64,000 nucleotides of DNA from Bacillus sp. Xin1 (GTDB lineage Bacteria > Bacillota > Bacilli > Bacillales > Bacillaceae_G), in NCBI RefSeq assembly GCF_013314535.1, contig NZ_JABUAE010000004.1, positions 62,001 to 126,000 on the forward strand, in the 5' to 3' direction. Positions 33,579-43,169 of the stretch are shown here, piece by piece (the first letter of the stretch is position 1; each line of letters opens with the position of its first letter). The notes below the pieces were generated by a model. It ran no database searches, was not told where the DNA came from, and was given only the letters and a program-made list of their open reading frames with translations. The translations under genes and the position numbers were made by a program.

Positions 33579-35165
33579 TTAAGCGATTGGACCGCCCAAT
33601 TTGATAATATCTTCAGAAACGTTCTCGAACTTTTTGAAGTTTTCTTTGAATTCATTTGCAAGTTCGATTGCTTTTGCTTTGTAAGCTGCTTTATCAGCCC
33701 ATGTTTGTTCAGGCATTAATACTTCATCAGGTACACCTGGTACATGATGTGGTACTTCAAGACCGAAGATGTCATGTTTCGCTGTTTCAGCTTTATCAAG
33801 CTCGCCGTTTAATGCTGATTGTACCATTGCGCGAGTGTAACCTAAGTTCATACGTTTTCCAACGCCGTATTCGCCGCCAGTCCAGCCAGTGTTTACTAAG
33901 AATACTTTCGCATCATGTTTTTCAATCTTTTCACCAAGCATTTCAGCATAGCGAGATGCATCAAGTGGTAAGAATGGAGAACCGAAGCAAGTTGAGAATG
34001 TTGCTTGCGGAGATGTTACGCCGCGCTCAGTTCCAGCTAATTTACTAGTGTAACCGCTTAAGAAATGGTACATAGCTTGCTCTTTATTTAATTTACTGAT
34101 TGGAGGTAATACTCCAGATGCATCAGCAGTTAAGAAAATAATTGTATTTGGATGTCCTGCAACACTTGGTACTACGATATTATCAATCGCATCAATTGGG
34201 TATGCAGCACGTGTATTTTCTGTTAATGTAGTATCATTATAATCTGCAATACGTGTTTGATTATCAATTACAACATTCTCAAGCACTGATCCAAATGTAA
34301 TTGCATCAAAAATTTGTGGCTCTTTTTCATGAGAAAGGTTAATACATTTCGCGTAGCAACCGCCTTCAATATTGAATACGCCATTATCAGACCAACCGTG
34401 TTCATCGTCACCAATTAATTTGCGGTGTGGATCAGCAGATAGCGTTGTTTTACCTGTTCCAGATAAACCGAAGAATAAAGCAACATCGCCTTCTTCACCT
34501 ACGTTTGCAGAGCAGTGCATAGATAAAATATCTTGTTCTGGAAGTAAGAAGTTCATGATAGAGAAGATTGATTTTTTCATTTCTCCAGCGTATTCCGTAC
34601 CACCGATTAATACGATGCGTTTTTCAAATGAAACCATGATAAATGCTTCAGAGTTTGTGCCGTCAATCTCTGGATCTGCTTTAAAGTTTGGTGCAGAAAC
34701 AATTGTGAATTCAGATTCATGATTTGCTAATTCTTCTTCAGTTGGACGAATAAATAATTGATGTACAAATAAATTGTGCCATGCATATTCGTTAATAACT
34801 TGTAATGGAAGACGATAGTTGCGATCAGCACCAGCGAATCCTTTAAATACGAATAATTCGTCTTTTTCCTTTAAGTATTCTAATACTTTTGTATATAATT
34901 TATTAAAATGTTCTTCAGAAATCGGTTGGTTTACAGATCCCCAAGCAATCTTATCTGCAACCGATGCTTCTTTCACAATAAATTTATCTTTAGGAGAACG
35001 TCCTGTATACTTTCCTGTAGAAGCAGAGACGGCACCAGTAGAAGTTAATTTTCCTTCATTTCTCATTAGTACTTTTTCCACTAATTGTGGAACGCTTAGT
35101 TGAACCTGTGCATTGCTTCCGTTCAGTAATTCGTGTAATCCAATTTGGACATTCACAGTACTCAT
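33579..35165 (-). CDS. pckA: Phosphoenolpyruvate carboxykinase (ATP)
   Basis: The 528-residue enzyme converts oxaloacetate and ATP to phosphoenolpyruvate, the first step of gluconeogenesis, in the cytoplasm. The kinase-1a loop [13 protein letters not shown], the kinase-2/metal motif ([24 protein letters not shown]) and the N-terminal [11 protein letters not shown] are all present. Length is normal. RBS AAAGGATGG precedes the start. It is divergent from metK, as in Bacillus, with a bcr1 copy in the shared region. Confidence 0.97.
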   Translation of the reverse strand: MSTVNVQIGLHELLNGSNAQVQLSVPQLVEKVLMRNEGKLTSTGAVSASTGKYTGRSPKDKFIVKEASVADKIAWGSVNQPISEEHFNKLYTKVLEYLKEKDELFVFKGFAGADRNYRLPLQVINEYAWHNLFVHQLFIRPTEEELANHESEFTIVSAPNFKADPEIDGTNSEAFIMVSFEKRIVLIGGTEYAGEMKKSIFSIMNFLLPEQDILSMHCSANVGEEGDVALFFGLSGTGKTTLSADPHRKLIGDDEHGWSDNGVFNIEGGCYAKCINLSHEKEPQIFDAITFGSVLENVVIDNQTRIADYNDTTLTENTRAAYPIDAIDNIVVPSVAGHPNTIIFLTADASGVLPPISKLNKEQAMYHFLSGYTSKLAGTERGVTSPQATFSTCFGSPFLPLDASRYAEMLGEKIEKHDAKVFLVNTGWTGGEYGVGKRMNLGYTRAMVQSALNGELDKAETAKHDIFGLEVPHHVPGVPDEVLMPEQTWADKAAYKAKAIELANEFKENFKKFENVSEDIIKLGGPIA

Positions 35166-35309
35166 ATTTATATACCATCCTTTTCATTTTAATGAAATAT
35201 TTCTCGTAATCCCCACCAAGAGTATAACACAATCATATAAATAATGTATACTATTTATTTATTTTTGTTTGTGTGAATGTATAATTTTCCTATTAATATT
35301 TTGTTCGAC

Positions 35310-35455
35310 ATAAAGTGAAACTTCCATCCGTATGTTTTTCACGGATGGTTAGCCCTCACCAATCGGGCATTTACAGGCATTTATTACATATATCTTCTTT
35401 GTTCTTTCTAAATTTTTTGGGGGTGGGATATTACTGCCCGTTAATGCGGGGAGAA
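35310..35455 (-). repeat. bcr1-type repeat, divergent inverted copy
   Basis: Minus-strand orientation: CCCGCATTAACGGGCAGTAA at the right edge, CCCGATTGGTGAGGGCTAA inside, GTTTCACTTTATG at the left edge. The hairpin near 35325-35340 has a new sequence (CCATCCGT / ACGGATGG), a compensated change that keeps the stem. It separates the pckA and metK control regions. Confidence 0.8.
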
Positions 35456-35489
35456 ATGCGAAAAACTTGTAGGAATATGTGAATATTAA

Positions 35490-35518
35490 TTGACAAATGA
35501 ATATCATTTCTTTAGTAT
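35490..35518 (+). promoter_or_regulatory. metK sigma-A promoter
   Basis: TTGACA at 35490-35495, 17-nt spacer and TAGTAT at 35513-35518; the predicted start lies about 10 nt before the riboswitch. Confidence 0.8.
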
Positions 35519-35534
35519 AGGTTGGGACGGATAC

Positions 35535-35658
35535 TCTCTTATCCCGAGCTGGCGGAGGGACAGGCCCGATGAAGCCCGGCAACCTCACTTGTATTGGTAA
35601 AAACAAGTGAATAGGTGCTAAAACCTGTGCGAGGCGAAAGGTCTCGAACGATAAGAGC
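35535..35658 (+). promoter_or_regulatory. SAM-I riboswitch (S-box leader)
   Basis: The aptamer core is unmistakable: CTCTTAT P1 strand, GAGCTGGCGGAGGGAC, GGCCCGATGAAGCCCGGCAACC, a variable P3 hairpin with CACTTG/CAAGTG, GGTGCTAAAACCTG, GAGGCGAAAGGTCTCGAACG and the closing ATAAGAG. With SAM bound, the downstream terminator at 35692 forms and metK is turned off. Confidence 0.96.
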
Positions 35659-35691
35659 GAAGGGCAAAAAGCAGTATGCAAGTAGCAAATT

Positions 35692-35727
35692 AAACCTTTT
35701 CTCTATAAATAGGAAAGGTTTTTCTTT
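35692..35727 (+). terminator. Riboswitch expression-platform terminator
   Basis: AAACCTTTTCT / AGGAAAGGTTT stem and T-rich tail, 34 nt after the aptamer and 97 nt before metK. Confidence 0.85.
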
Positions 35728-35823
35728 ATGCTTGTGTGGGAGAATAAATGAATGTCGCAGTTTGTGGCAAATTAAGGATGAGTTCCGTACAATATATACA
35801 ATTACTGTAGGGAGGTTTACCAC

Positions 35824-37023
35824 ATGACAAAACAACGTCATCTGTTCACATCTGAGTCTGTAACTGAAGGACATCCAGATAAAATTTGTGACCAAATTTC
35901 TGATTCAATTTTAGACGCGATCTTAGCAAAAGACGCAAACGCACGTGTAGCTTGCGAAACAACAGTAACAACTGGTTTAGTATTGGTAGCGGGGGAAATT
36001 ACGACTTCTACTTATGTAGATATTCCAAAAATCGTTCGTGAAACAATCCAAGGAATCGGTTATACTCGTGCAAAATACGGATTCGATGCAGAAACTTGTG
36101 CAGTTTTAACATCTATCGATGAGCAATCTGCTGACATCGCTATGGGTGTTGACCAAGCATTAGAAGCACGTGAAGGTCAAATGACTGACGCTGAGATTGA
36201 GGCAATCGGTGCAGGGGACCAAGGTTTAATGTTTGGTTTCGCATGTAATGAAACAAAAGAATTAATGCCACTTCCAATCTCACTTGCTCACAAATTAGCT
36301 CGTCGTTTAACGGAAGTACGTAAAGATGAAACATTAGAATATTTACGTCCAGACGGTAAAACGCAAGTTACAGTTGAGTATGATGAAAATGGTAAACCAG
36401 TACGCATCGATACAATTGTAATTTCAACGCAGCATCACCCAGAAGCTACGTGGGAACAAATCGATCGTGACTTAAAAGAGCATGTAATCAAAGCTGTCGT
36501 ACCAGCAGAATTAATGGATGAGGAAACAAAATTCTTCATTAACCCAACTGGCCGCTTCGTAATCGGTGGACCACAAGGGGATGCTGGTTTAACAGGACGT
36601 AAAATTATCGTTGATACTTACGGTGGATACGCTCGTCACGGCGGCGGTGCATTCTCTGGTAAAGATGCAACAAAAGTTGACCGTTCTGCGGCATACGCAG
36701 CTCGTTATGTTGCGAAAAACATCGTAGCAGCTGGTCTTGCTGACAAAGCAGAAGTACAACTTGCATACGCAATCGGTGTAGCACAACCAGTATCAATTTC
36801 AGTTGATACATTCGGCACTGGTAAAGTATCTGAAGAAGTACTAGTAGAACTAGTTCGTAACAACTTCGATCTTCGCCCAGCTGGCATTATCAAAATGTTA
36901 GACTTACGTCGCCCAATTTACAAACAAACAGCAGCTTACGGCCACTTCGGACGTACTGATGTAGACCTTTCATGGGAACGTACAGACAAAGCAGCAGCTT
37001 TAAAAGAGCAAGCTAGTCTATAA
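35824..37023 (+). CDS. metK: S-adenosylmethionine synthase
   Basis: The 399-residue enzyme makes SAM from methionine and ATP. Signature motifs [10 protein letters not shown] and GGGAFSGKD, the N-terminal [18 protein letters not shown] and the [18 protein letters not shown] segment are all present; length is normal. RBS GGGAGG lies 10 nt upstream. Expression should be repressed by SAM through the S-box leader. With luxS it forms part of the activated methyl cycle. Confidence 0.98.
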   Translation: MTKQRHLFTSESVTEGHPDKICDQISDSILDAILAKDANARVACETTVTTGLVLVAGEITTSTYVDIPKIVRETIQGIGYTRAKYGFDAETCAVLTSIDEQSADIAMGVDQALEAREGQMTDAEIEAIGAGDQGLMFGFACNETKELMPLPISLAHKLARRLTEVRKDETLEYLRPDGKTQVTVEYDENGKPVRIDTIVISTQHHPEATWEQIDRDLKEHVIKAVVPAELMDEETKFFINPTGRFVIGGPQGDAGLTGRKIIVDTYGGYARHGGGAFSGKDATKVDRSAAYAARYVAKNIVAAGLADKAEVQLAYAIGVAQPVSISVDTFGTGKVSEEVLVELVRNNFDLRPAGIIKMLDLRRPIYKQTAAYGHFGRTDVDLSWERTDKAAALKEQASL

Positions 37024-37032
37024 TATAAGAAG

Positions 37033-37067
37033 AAAAAGCTTTGCGCGAAGGCGCAAAGCTTTTTTTA
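37033..37067 (+). terminator. metK terminator
   Basis: 14-bp perfect stem AAAAAGCTTTGCGC / GCGCAAAGCTTTTT with a GAAG loop. Confidence 0.92.
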
Positions 37068-37165
37068 TTAGGCGTGTTAACATATGTTTTGGAAAAGTTA
37101 ATCTTGAACTTTATTTAAATATATCTTGGCTAATTTGATTGTACATAATTGTGGAATTAAATTTA

Positions 37166-37345
37166 TCAGCCTTTCTTTTGACGTGCTTTTCCAGCACAAA
37201 ATGCACTGCAAAGTAAGAAGAGTGTCCCAAATCCCCACCCACCGATTGCTGAGTATGGGACGGCATCTTTTAAAGCCATACCAGCGCTAATAGAAGCGGC
37301 AAATAGAAGGATAAATACAGTTGTGAGTTTTTGATAATGCTCCAT
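37166..37345 (-). CDS. Small 59-residue membrane protein
   Basis: An ATG at 37343-37345, 7 nt after AAGGAAGG, opens 59 codons. The product has two hydrophobic segments (VFILLFAASISAGMA and GGWGFGTLFLLCSAFCAG) and a basic end (KARQKKG). Codon use is like that of neighbouring genes. Function unknown. It occupies most of the gap between metK and moaB. Confidence 0.6.
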   Translation of the reverse strand: MEHYQKLTTVFILLFAASISAGMALKDAVPYSAIGGWGFGTLFLLCSAFCAGKARQKKG

Positions 37346-37505
37346 GAATACACCTTCCTTTTTATGGTTATGTATACGAATATTGTATCACGATGTTTTA
37401 GTCATTCACTACATAATTATGTAAATGTGATGTACTTCATATTTGATAGATTTTCTATCCGATATGATAAAATGATGAGTAGTTCATAAGAAGGAGCGAA
37501 TAAAA

Positions 37506-38015
37506 ATGAGCGTTATAGAGCATAAAAAACAAGCGCCAAAAAAAGTGCGCTGCAAAATTGTTACGGTCTCTGATACACGTACAGAAGAGACAGATAAGAG
37601 CGGCCAATTATTAAAAGAATTATTAGTAGAAGCAGGACATACGGTAATGGCTTATGAAATTGTAAAAGATGATAAAGAAGAGATTAGACAGGCTGTATTA
37701 TCTGGCTATCACCAAGAGGATGTTGATGTTGTCTTAACAAATGGAGGAACAGGCATTACGAAGCGTGATGTTACGATTGAGGCAGTTTCGTCATTATTAG
37801 ATAAAGAAATCGTTGGATTTGGTGAGTTGTTTCGCATGATTAGTTATTTAGAAGATATCGGAAGTGCTGCGATGTTAAGCCGAGCGATTGGCGGTACTAT
37901 TGGAAGGAAAGTTGTATTTTCAATGCCAGGTTCTAGCGGAGCGGTTCGCCTTGCGATGAATAAATTGATTTTGCCAGAGCTTGGACACATTACATTTGAG
38001 CTGCATCGCCAATGA
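37506..38015 (+). CDS. moaB: MoaB-family molybdenum cofactor protein
   Basis: The 169-residue protein has the MoCF-biosynthesis fold: [15 protein letters not shown], the [13 protein letters not shown] motif that binds molybdopterin, and [14 protein letters not shown]. MoaB/MogA proteins adenylate or bind molybdopterin. RBS GAAGGAGCG precedes it. It overlaps mobA by 4 nt (ATGA), a translationally coupled pair; other moa/moe genes are not in this window. Confidence 0.9.
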   Translation: MSVIEHKKQAPKKVRCKIVTVSDTRTEETDKSGQLLKELLVEAGHTVMAYEIVKDDKEEIRQAVLSGYHQEDVDVVLTNGGTGITKRDVTIEAVSSLLDKEIVGFGELFRMISYLEDIGSAAMLSRAIGGTIGRKVVFSMPGSSGAVRLAMNKLILPELGHITFELHRQ

Positions 38016-38614
38016 AGGAACTAGCAGGGATTGTATTAGCAGGTGGTATGTCAAGACGCTTTGGTGAGCCGAAAGCATTGGTGAGTTGGCAAGGACATAC
38101 GTTTATCGAACATATCGTGAACAGGATGCAGAATGTTTTAGAGAACGTAGTTGTAATTAGTCATGCTGATATAAAAGAAGGCGTAGCTCGGTTAGTGCAA
38201 GTTCCTGTTACAGAAGATCTTGCTGTTTATAGAGGAAAAGGACCGCTTGCTGGAATTGCATCAGGTATGGAATATCTTGAAGCGAAGTGGTATATCATTT
38301 CCCCTTGTGATACACCAAATCTTTCAAATGAGTGGATTACCGAATTAATCGGACAAATCAGTGATGAATATGAAGCGATTATTCCGGTTATTGATGGAAG
38401 AAAGCAGCCATTATTAGGCGCATATCACTACAGTTTGAAAGAGAGAATGTATACGCTGCTAGAGGAAGAGAAACGAAGCATGGGACAATTGTTATCGCAG
38501 TGTAAGGTGAAATACGTGCTGGAAGAAGAAGTGAATGTGCAACGGGAATGGTTTACGAATGTGAATACGAAGGAAGAGTATGGAAGATTATGTAATGAAA
38601 AAGGAGCCGATTAG
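38012..38614 (+). CDS. mobA: Molybdenum cofactor guanylyltransferase
   Basis: The 200-residue enzyme attaches GMP from GTP to molybdopterin. It has the nucleotidyltransferase signature [15 protein letters not shown] (residues 9-23), [14 protein letters not shown] and the metal-site SPCDTPNLS. The start overlaps the moaB stop. A terminator lies right after the stop codon. Confidence 0.92.
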   Translation: MKELAGIVLAGGMSRRFGEPKALVSWQGHTFIEHIVNRMQNVLENVVVISHADIKEGVARLVQVPVTEDLAVYRGKGPLAGIASGMEYLEAKWYIISPCDTPNLSNEWITELIGQISDEYEAIIPVIDGRKQPLLGAYHYSLKERMYTLLEEEKRSMGQLLSQCKVKYVLEEEVNVQREWFTNVNTKEEYGRLCNEKGAD

Positions 38615-38624
38615 CTCCTTTTTC
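38597..38624. terminator. Bidirectional terminator mobA / glycosyltransferase
   Basis: GAAAAAGGAGC / GCTCCTTTTTC stem, overlapping the mobA stop and ending where the converging gene stops. Confidence 0.85.
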
Positions 38625-39770
38625 TTATGCCAGCAATTCCGAGTTATTTTGATGAAAGACTTCTTCATACTGTAAGAGCAATGTATGAAGAATCTCATCC
38701 CAGCTTTGTTTAGCAGCATACGTTCTAGCGGCTATGCTCATTTGTTTCCGCAGTTCATCATTATTTAATAATTGATAAATCGATAATAAAAATGATTCCG
38801 TGTTTTTCGGTTCACAGAGAGAACCTGTTTTTCCATCTATAATAATATTTTTTACCCCGCCAGAATTTGCACCAATTACTGGGGTGCCGCATGCGAGTGA
38901 TTCAAGTACGACATTGCCAAATGTTTCGGTGGTCGATGGGAATACCATTAGATCAGAGCATGCATAAGCTTCTGCTAAGTTTTGCCCTTGTAAATATCCT
39001 GTAAAGGTCACGTTAGTTGTTGGCACGGTTTCACGTAATTCTTTGGCAAGGGGGCCATCTCCAGCAATAAGCCAATGAATATCATCTGTTCGTTCTTTAA
39101 GTGTTGTTTGAATCAATATGCGAAGCGTCTCAATATCTTTTTCAGGGGCGATGCGTCCGGCATATGAAAGAATGTATGGAGCAGTAATATTATATTTTTT
39201 TCGGAATACGTCTTTATTGTAAGCAGGATGGAAGAGAGAACCATCTACTCCCCGTGCCCATATATATAAATTTTGAAATTCCTTTTTAGCTAATTGCTGC
39301 AATGTTTCAAGAGAAGGGACAAAGTTTTTTTGCATATGGCTATGAAACCATTTTAAATAATTCCATAACATATTGGAGAAAAATTCAATTTTATAATACT
39401 TCAAGTAGGCATCGAAGTCAGTGTGATAAGAACCGACGAGAGGGATATTTAATTTTTTTGCGTAATACATGCCGCATAGTCCCATGTTAAAAGGAGTAGC
39501 GACTTGAATGATATCGGGTCTAAAGCTAAGAAGCTCTCGCTTAATACGCGGAGTTGGAAAAGCAAATCGGCATTCTGGATATAGTATTTTCAGCGGAATA
39601 CTTCTTAGTTTATTCACATTGGCTACGAAGTCATCTTCTGCTGTATGCTGCGGTGCAAATACGGAATAGGAAATATTTTGTTTTTGAAAATAACAGGTCA
39701 AACGATCTAATGTTTTTGCCAAGCCGTTTACTTGCGGTGTAAATGTATCAGTAAATATGGCGACTCTCAT
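38625..39770 (-). CDS. GT-B glycosyltransferase family 4
   Basis: The 381-residue protein begins MRVAIFTDTFTPQVNGLAKT, typical of GDP-mannose or UDP-glucose dependent alpha-glycosyltransferases that build glycolipids. The C-terminal nucleotide-sugar site shows LSYAGRIAPEKDIETL, VFPSTTETFGNVVLESLACGTPVIG (E-x7-E motif) and GGVKNII. No signal peptide; it acts at the inner face of the membrane. It lies 12 nt downstream of a PAP2 phosphatase gene, so a lipid-linked acceptor is a reasonable inference. Confidence 0.88.
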   Translation of the reverse strand: MRVAIFTDTFTPQVNGLAKTLDRLTCYFQKQNISYSVFAPQHTAEDDFVANVNKLRSIPLKILYPECRFAFPTPRIKRELLSFRPDIIQVATPFNMGLCGMYYAKKLNIPLVGSYHTDFDAYLKYYKIEFFSNMLWNYLKWFHSHMQKNFVPSLETLQQLAKKEFQNLYIWARGVDGSLFHPAYNKDVFRKKYNITAPYILSYAGRIAPEKDIETLRILIQTTLKERTDDIHWLIAGDGPLAKELRETVPTTNVTFTGYLQGQNLAEAYACSDLMVFPSTTETFGNVVLESLACGTPVIGANSGGVKNIIIDGKTGSLCEPKNTESFLLSIYQLLNNDELRKQMSIAARTYAAKQSWDEILHTLLLQYEEVFHQNNSELLA

Positions 39771-39782
39771 CTAATCGCTCCT

Positions 39783-40316
39783 TTATATGAAAGGTGGAAT
39801 GAATTGATAAAAAGAGATGATGCCAGAACATGTGCCAAGGCACATACCTACAAGTACATCTGATGGATAGTGAAGACCAAGATAGATACGGGAAATTCCT
39901 ACAATCATTGCTAATGGAAGTAAAAAGGCTGCCAAGCTTGTATCATAACAAATAAATGGAACGACAATTGAAAAAATAGCTGTTGTATGACCAGACGGAA
40001 ATGAATGGTCTTGTAATGGGTGCAATGGGTATTTCGCATCTTGAATTGTTAAATAAGGCCGTTTACGTGGGTACCATCTTTTTAAAATTTGCACAGGAAT
40101 ATGACTGATTGCTAATGAAAGAGTTGCTGCAATTGTGGCATTGTGTAGAAGTCCTTTCGAAAAGATAAGAAAGCAAACGACAAGCGCGATGGAAAAGATT
40201 GCACCACCGATATGTGTAATGGTGCGGAAAAAGATATTTAATGTTTTTTGCTCAAAGTAGCGGTTAATTCCTTTGAAAATGTAACATTCTATTTTATATA
40301 AGGAGCTGACCTTCAT
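39783..40316 (-). CDS. PAP2-family membrane phosphatase
   Basis: I take the ATG at 40314-40316 after GGAGAGGTTTC, giving 177 residues. Three PAP2 motifs are complete: KRWYPRKRP, PSGHTTAIFS and SRIYLGLHYPSDVLVG, with five or six membrane helices. Such enzymes dephosphorylate phosphatidic acid, phosphatidylglycerophosphate or undecaprenyl pyrophosphate at the outer membrane face. It forms a two-gene unit with the glycosyltransferase gene. Confidence 0.9.
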   Translation of the reverse strand: MKVSSLYKIECYIFKGINRYFEQKTLNIFFRTITHIGGAIFSIALVVCFLIFSKGLLHNATIAATLSLAISHIPVQILKRWYPRKRPYLTIQDAKYPLHPLQDHSFPSGHTTAIFSIVVPFICYDTSLAAFLLPLAMIVGISRIYLGLHYPSDVLVGMCLGTCSGIISFYQFIPPFI

Positions 40317-40424
40317 GAAACCTCTCCTCCTCATTTACATATATATTCAGTTGCTATCTTCTATTTTAATAAGATTTTATTGAGGGGATAATAAGGTTTT
40401 GTAAAGAAAATGTTAGAGTTTTAA

Positions 40425-40454
40425 CGAAAAAAAGCTGCCAGTGTGGTGGCAGCA
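40425..40454 (-). terminator. Terminator of the gamma-carbonic anhydrase gene
   Basis: GCTGCCA / TGGCAGC stem and seven Ts on the minus strand. Confidence 0.85.
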
Positions 40455-40461
40455 AGTAGAA

Positions 40462-40974
40462 CTATTTTTGCAAGGATTTATAGTATTGTCCTTTTTCAAC
40501 ATACTGTTTACGAATACGTTCCATATCTTTTCGATCTTCATCAGTTAGTTCTCGAATAACCTTTGCCGGACGACCGAAAGCTAGTGTATTAGGAGGAATT
40601 TTCTTTCCTTGTGAAACTAAACTACCAGCGCCAATAAATGCACCTTCGCCAATTTCAGCACCGTCTAAAATGATAGAGCCCATCCCGATTAAAGCATCTT
40701 TTTTTATCGTGCAGCTATGTAAAATTACTTGATGTCCAACCGTCACATCGTCTTCTAAAATAAGGGGGTACTGCGGGCTTTGATGAAGTGTACATTGATC
40801 TTGCACATTTACTCTGTTTCCAATGGTTGTTGGTGAGACATCACCACGAATAACAGTATTAAACCAAACGCTTGATTCTTCACCAATTGTGACATCGCCT
40901 GTAATCGTAACGTAGTCAGCGATAAAAGCGCTACTCGCAATTTTCGGATTTTTATCTTTATAAGGATATATCAT
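40462..40974 (-). CDS. Gamma-carbonic-anhydrase-like hexapeptide-repeat protein
   Basis: The 170-residue protein is a left-handed beta helix of hexapeptide repeats (ASSAFIADYVTITGDVTIGEESSVWFNTVIRGD, then VTVGHQVILHSCTI and IGMGSIILDGAEIGEGAFIGAGS). Putative metal histidines lie in LHQS, VGHQV and LHSC, as in the YrdA/PaaY/CamH group. Carbonic anhydrase activity is not universal in this group. Monocistronic and divergent from ytpA. Confidence 0.88.
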   Translation of the reverse strand: MIYPYKDKNPKIASSAFIADYVTITGDVTIGEESSVWFNTVIRGDVSPTTIGNRVNVQDQCTLHQSPQYPLILEDDVTVGHQVILHSCTIKKDALIGMGSIILDGAEIGEGAFIGAGSLVSQGKKIPPNTLAFGRPAKVIRELTDEDRKDMERIRKQYVEKGQYYKSLQK

Positions 40975-41048
40975 GTAAAGCCTTCCTTTCCTAGAAACTA
41001 GTTTTAGTGTATCAAATTACAGAAAAGAGTGAAATGGAGGAGTTTCGT

Positions 41049-41852
41049 ATGTGGAATTATGAAGCGGAAGAGGCAAAAGCGGTAATCGTGATTGTGCACG
41101 GTGCAATGGAATATCATGGACGTTATGAGGCACTAGCAGAAATGTGGACTCATTTCGGGTATCATGTTGTTATGGGAGATCTTCCCGCTCATGGAACAAC
41201 TTCAAGAAATAGAGGACATATTGACTCATTTGATGAATACATAGAAGAAATAAAATTATGGGTGAAAGAAGCAAGGAAATATCGGCTCCCTATTTTTTTA
41301 TTTGGACATAGTATGGGCGGACTTATTGTGATTCGAATGATGGAAGAAACGAAGAGAGAAGATATAGACGGAATTATATTAAGCTCGCCATGCTTAGGTG
41401 TTTTAGCTACACCTGCCGCACCGCTTCGAGCTGCTTCAAAGTTGTTAAATATTCTCACGCCAAAACTTCAATTTCCCACAAATCTTACAGTAGAAATGTC
41501 AACGAGGAATAAAGAAATTCGTGATGCAATGGAAAATGATTCTTTGTTCTTGCGCAAGGTATCTGTTCGTTGGTATAGTGAATTGATAAAATCTATTGAG
41601 ATTGCTCATGAAAAAATTGATGATTTTCCAGATGTTCCGCTCTTGCTAATGCAGGCGTGTGAGGATAAACTTGTAGATAAAACACGTGTCCGTAAATGGT
41701 TTGATAACTTAAAGGTTAGTGATAAGGCGTATAAGGAATGGTCAAATTGTTACCATGAGCTATTAAATGAGTATGAGCGAGATGAAATTTTTAGCTATAT
41801 CAAAGCATTTACTGAAATACATGTAAATAACATAATAGAAACAAATAAATAA
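41049..41852 (+). CDS. ytpA: Alpha/beta hydrolase, YtpA-like (phospho)lipase
   Basis: The ATG at 41049, 8 nt after GGAGG, gives 267 residues and matches the start of Bacillus YtpA (MW-N/T-W/YEAE). Nucleophile elbow GHSMGG, oxyanion loop VHGAMEYHGRY, acid in QACEDKLVDK and catalytic His in NCYHELLNE. YtpA in B. subtilis is a lysophospholipase linked to bacilysocin formation. ytpB follows at 36 nt, the same pairing as in B. subtilis. Confidence 0.9.
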   Translation: MWNYEAEEAKAVIVIVHGAMEYHGRYEALAEMWTHFGYHVVMGDLPAHGTTSRNRGHIDSFDEYIEEIKLWVKEARKYRLPIFLFGHSMGGLIVIRMMEETKREDIDGIILSSPCLGVLATPAAPLRAASKLLNILTPKLQFPTNLTVEMSTRNKEIRDAMENDSLFLRKVSVRWYSELIKSIEIAHEKIDDFPDVPLLLMQACEDKLVDKTRVRKWFDNLKVSDKAYKEWSNCYHELLNEYERDEIFSYIKAFTEIHVNNIIETNK

Positions 41853-41888
41853 TGATTTGGACATTTAATAGAGGAGATGAAGGAAGAA

Positions 41889-42950
41889 GTGAACGTACCG
41901 AGTAATCCCATAACGCTCATGGCGAAAGTATACCGTGATGTGTTTCCGGTTGTACACCATGAGCTAGCGATGTGGAAAGAGCGTGCCTACCATATTCCGA
42001 ATGATGAGCTTCATAATCAGGCAATTGCAAGTATTGAACATAAAACGTTTCATTGCGAGGGCGGTGGTATTTTAGCGTTACTGGCAAATGAACACCGCGA
42101 GGATTGTATTCGTTTTATTGTGGCGTATCAGACGATTAGTGACTACTTAGATAACTTATGTGATCGTAGTACATCGCTTGATCCGAACGATTTTGCCGCA
42201 CTGCATGAATCAATGATAACAGCACTAACACCTGAAAGTGAAGGGGCGAATTACTATCGCTACCGTGATGATCAAGATGATGGTGGTTATCTAGATGAAC
42301 TTGTTGCAACATGCCAAGATGTGCTAAGAAAAACAAAGCATTATGACAAAATTGCCCCAATCCTTCATGAACTTGCTTGTTACTACTGTGATTTGCAAAT
42401 TCATAAGCATGTGAAATTAGAAGAGAGAGAACCACGCTTGCAAACATGGTTTGAAGCTCATAAAGAAAATGTACCAGCGATGAGCTGGTTTGAATTTTCT
42501 GCATGTGCAGGATCCACACTTGGAATCTTTTGTCTCGTGGCATATGCGTTTCATGATGAATTACTTGATGAAGATATTGCAAAGATTAAGCAAGGTTATT
42601 TTCCATATGTACAAGGACTTCATATTTTACTTGATTATTTCATTGATCAAGAAGAAGATCGTATTGGCGGAGACTTAAATTTCTGTAGTTATTATGAAAA
42701 TGAGCAAGTCATATTAGAGCGAATGAAGCATTTTGTGGAAGAAGCAGAAAGAAATATCGGTGATTTACCGCATGCGAAGTTTCATCGTCTTATTAGCCGT
42801 GGTCTCCTCGGAATTTATTTATCTGATCAAAAGGTATCAGAGCAAAAGAATATGCAGCAAATGGCACGGCGCATTGTGAAATACGGAGGCTTCACTTCAC
42901 GCTTCTTCTATTGGAACGGGAAGATGTACCGAAAGAAAACGGCGCAGTGA
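41889..42950 (+). CDS. ytpB: Tetraprenyl-beta-curcumene synthase (YtpB)
   Basis: I prefer the GTG at 41889 (353 residues, MNVPSNPITLMAKVYRDVFPVVHHEL), which matches Bacillus YtpB; an ATG at 41877 is only a few bases from GAGGAG. YtpB is a large terpene cyclase that converts tetraprenyl diphosphate to tetraprenyl-beta-curcumene, the precursor of C35 sesquarterpenes in spore formers. Landmark segments are FHCEGGGILALLA, QTISDYLDNLCDRS (acidic metal-binding stretch) and LLDYFIDQEEDRIGGDLNF. Operon with ytpA. Confidence 0.92.
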   Translation: MNVPSNPITLMAKVYRDVFPVVHHELAMWKERAYHIPNDELHNQAIASIEHKTFHCEGGGILALLANEHREDCIRFIVAYQTISDYLDNLCDRSTSLDPNDFAALHESMITALTPESEGANYYRYRDDQDDGGYLDELVATCQDVLRKTKHYDKIAPILHELACYYCDLQIHKHVKLEEREPRLQTWFEAHKENVPAMSWFEFSACAGSTLGIFCLVAYAFHDELLDEDIAKIKQGYFPYVQGLHILLDYFIDQEEDRIGGDLNFCSYYENEQVILERMKHFVEEAERNIGDLPHAKFHRLISRGLLGIYLSDQKVSEQKNMQQMARRIVKYGGFTSRFFYWNGKMYRKKTAQ

Positions 42951-42956
42951 TGGGGG

Positions 42957-42986
42957 AGACCACTCTTTTTAGGAGTGGTCTTCTTT
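42957..42986 (+). terminator. ytpAB terminator
   Basis: AGACCACTC / GAGTGGTCT stem with T-rich tail. Confidence 0.82.
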
Positions 42987-43120
42987 ACTATGTATAAGTA
43001 TTTTGTAAAATAATGAAAGTAAATGGGATTGAACTGGTCAATATCCTGTTCTTTTTGTATGTAGCAATAATCTTGGATATTGAAAATTAAATCTGTTACT
43101 CATTTAGCCTGCTATTTGGG

Positions 43121-43142
43121 GCTGATTAAATTTTCACTTTAT
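43121..43142 (+). repeat. bcr1 3'-end scrap
   Basis: The last ~22 bp of bcr1 (CTGATTAAA-TTTTCACTTTAT) upstream of the WYL regulator gene; the rest of the element is absent. Confidence 0.5.
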
Positions 43143-43169
43143 CTATCCCCATAGGAGGCCAAATACGCT

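Noticed and set aside
35349-35895. Minus-strand ORFs across the metK leader
   Set aside because: They are antisense to a clear SAM-I riboswitch and the bcr1 element; no coding character.
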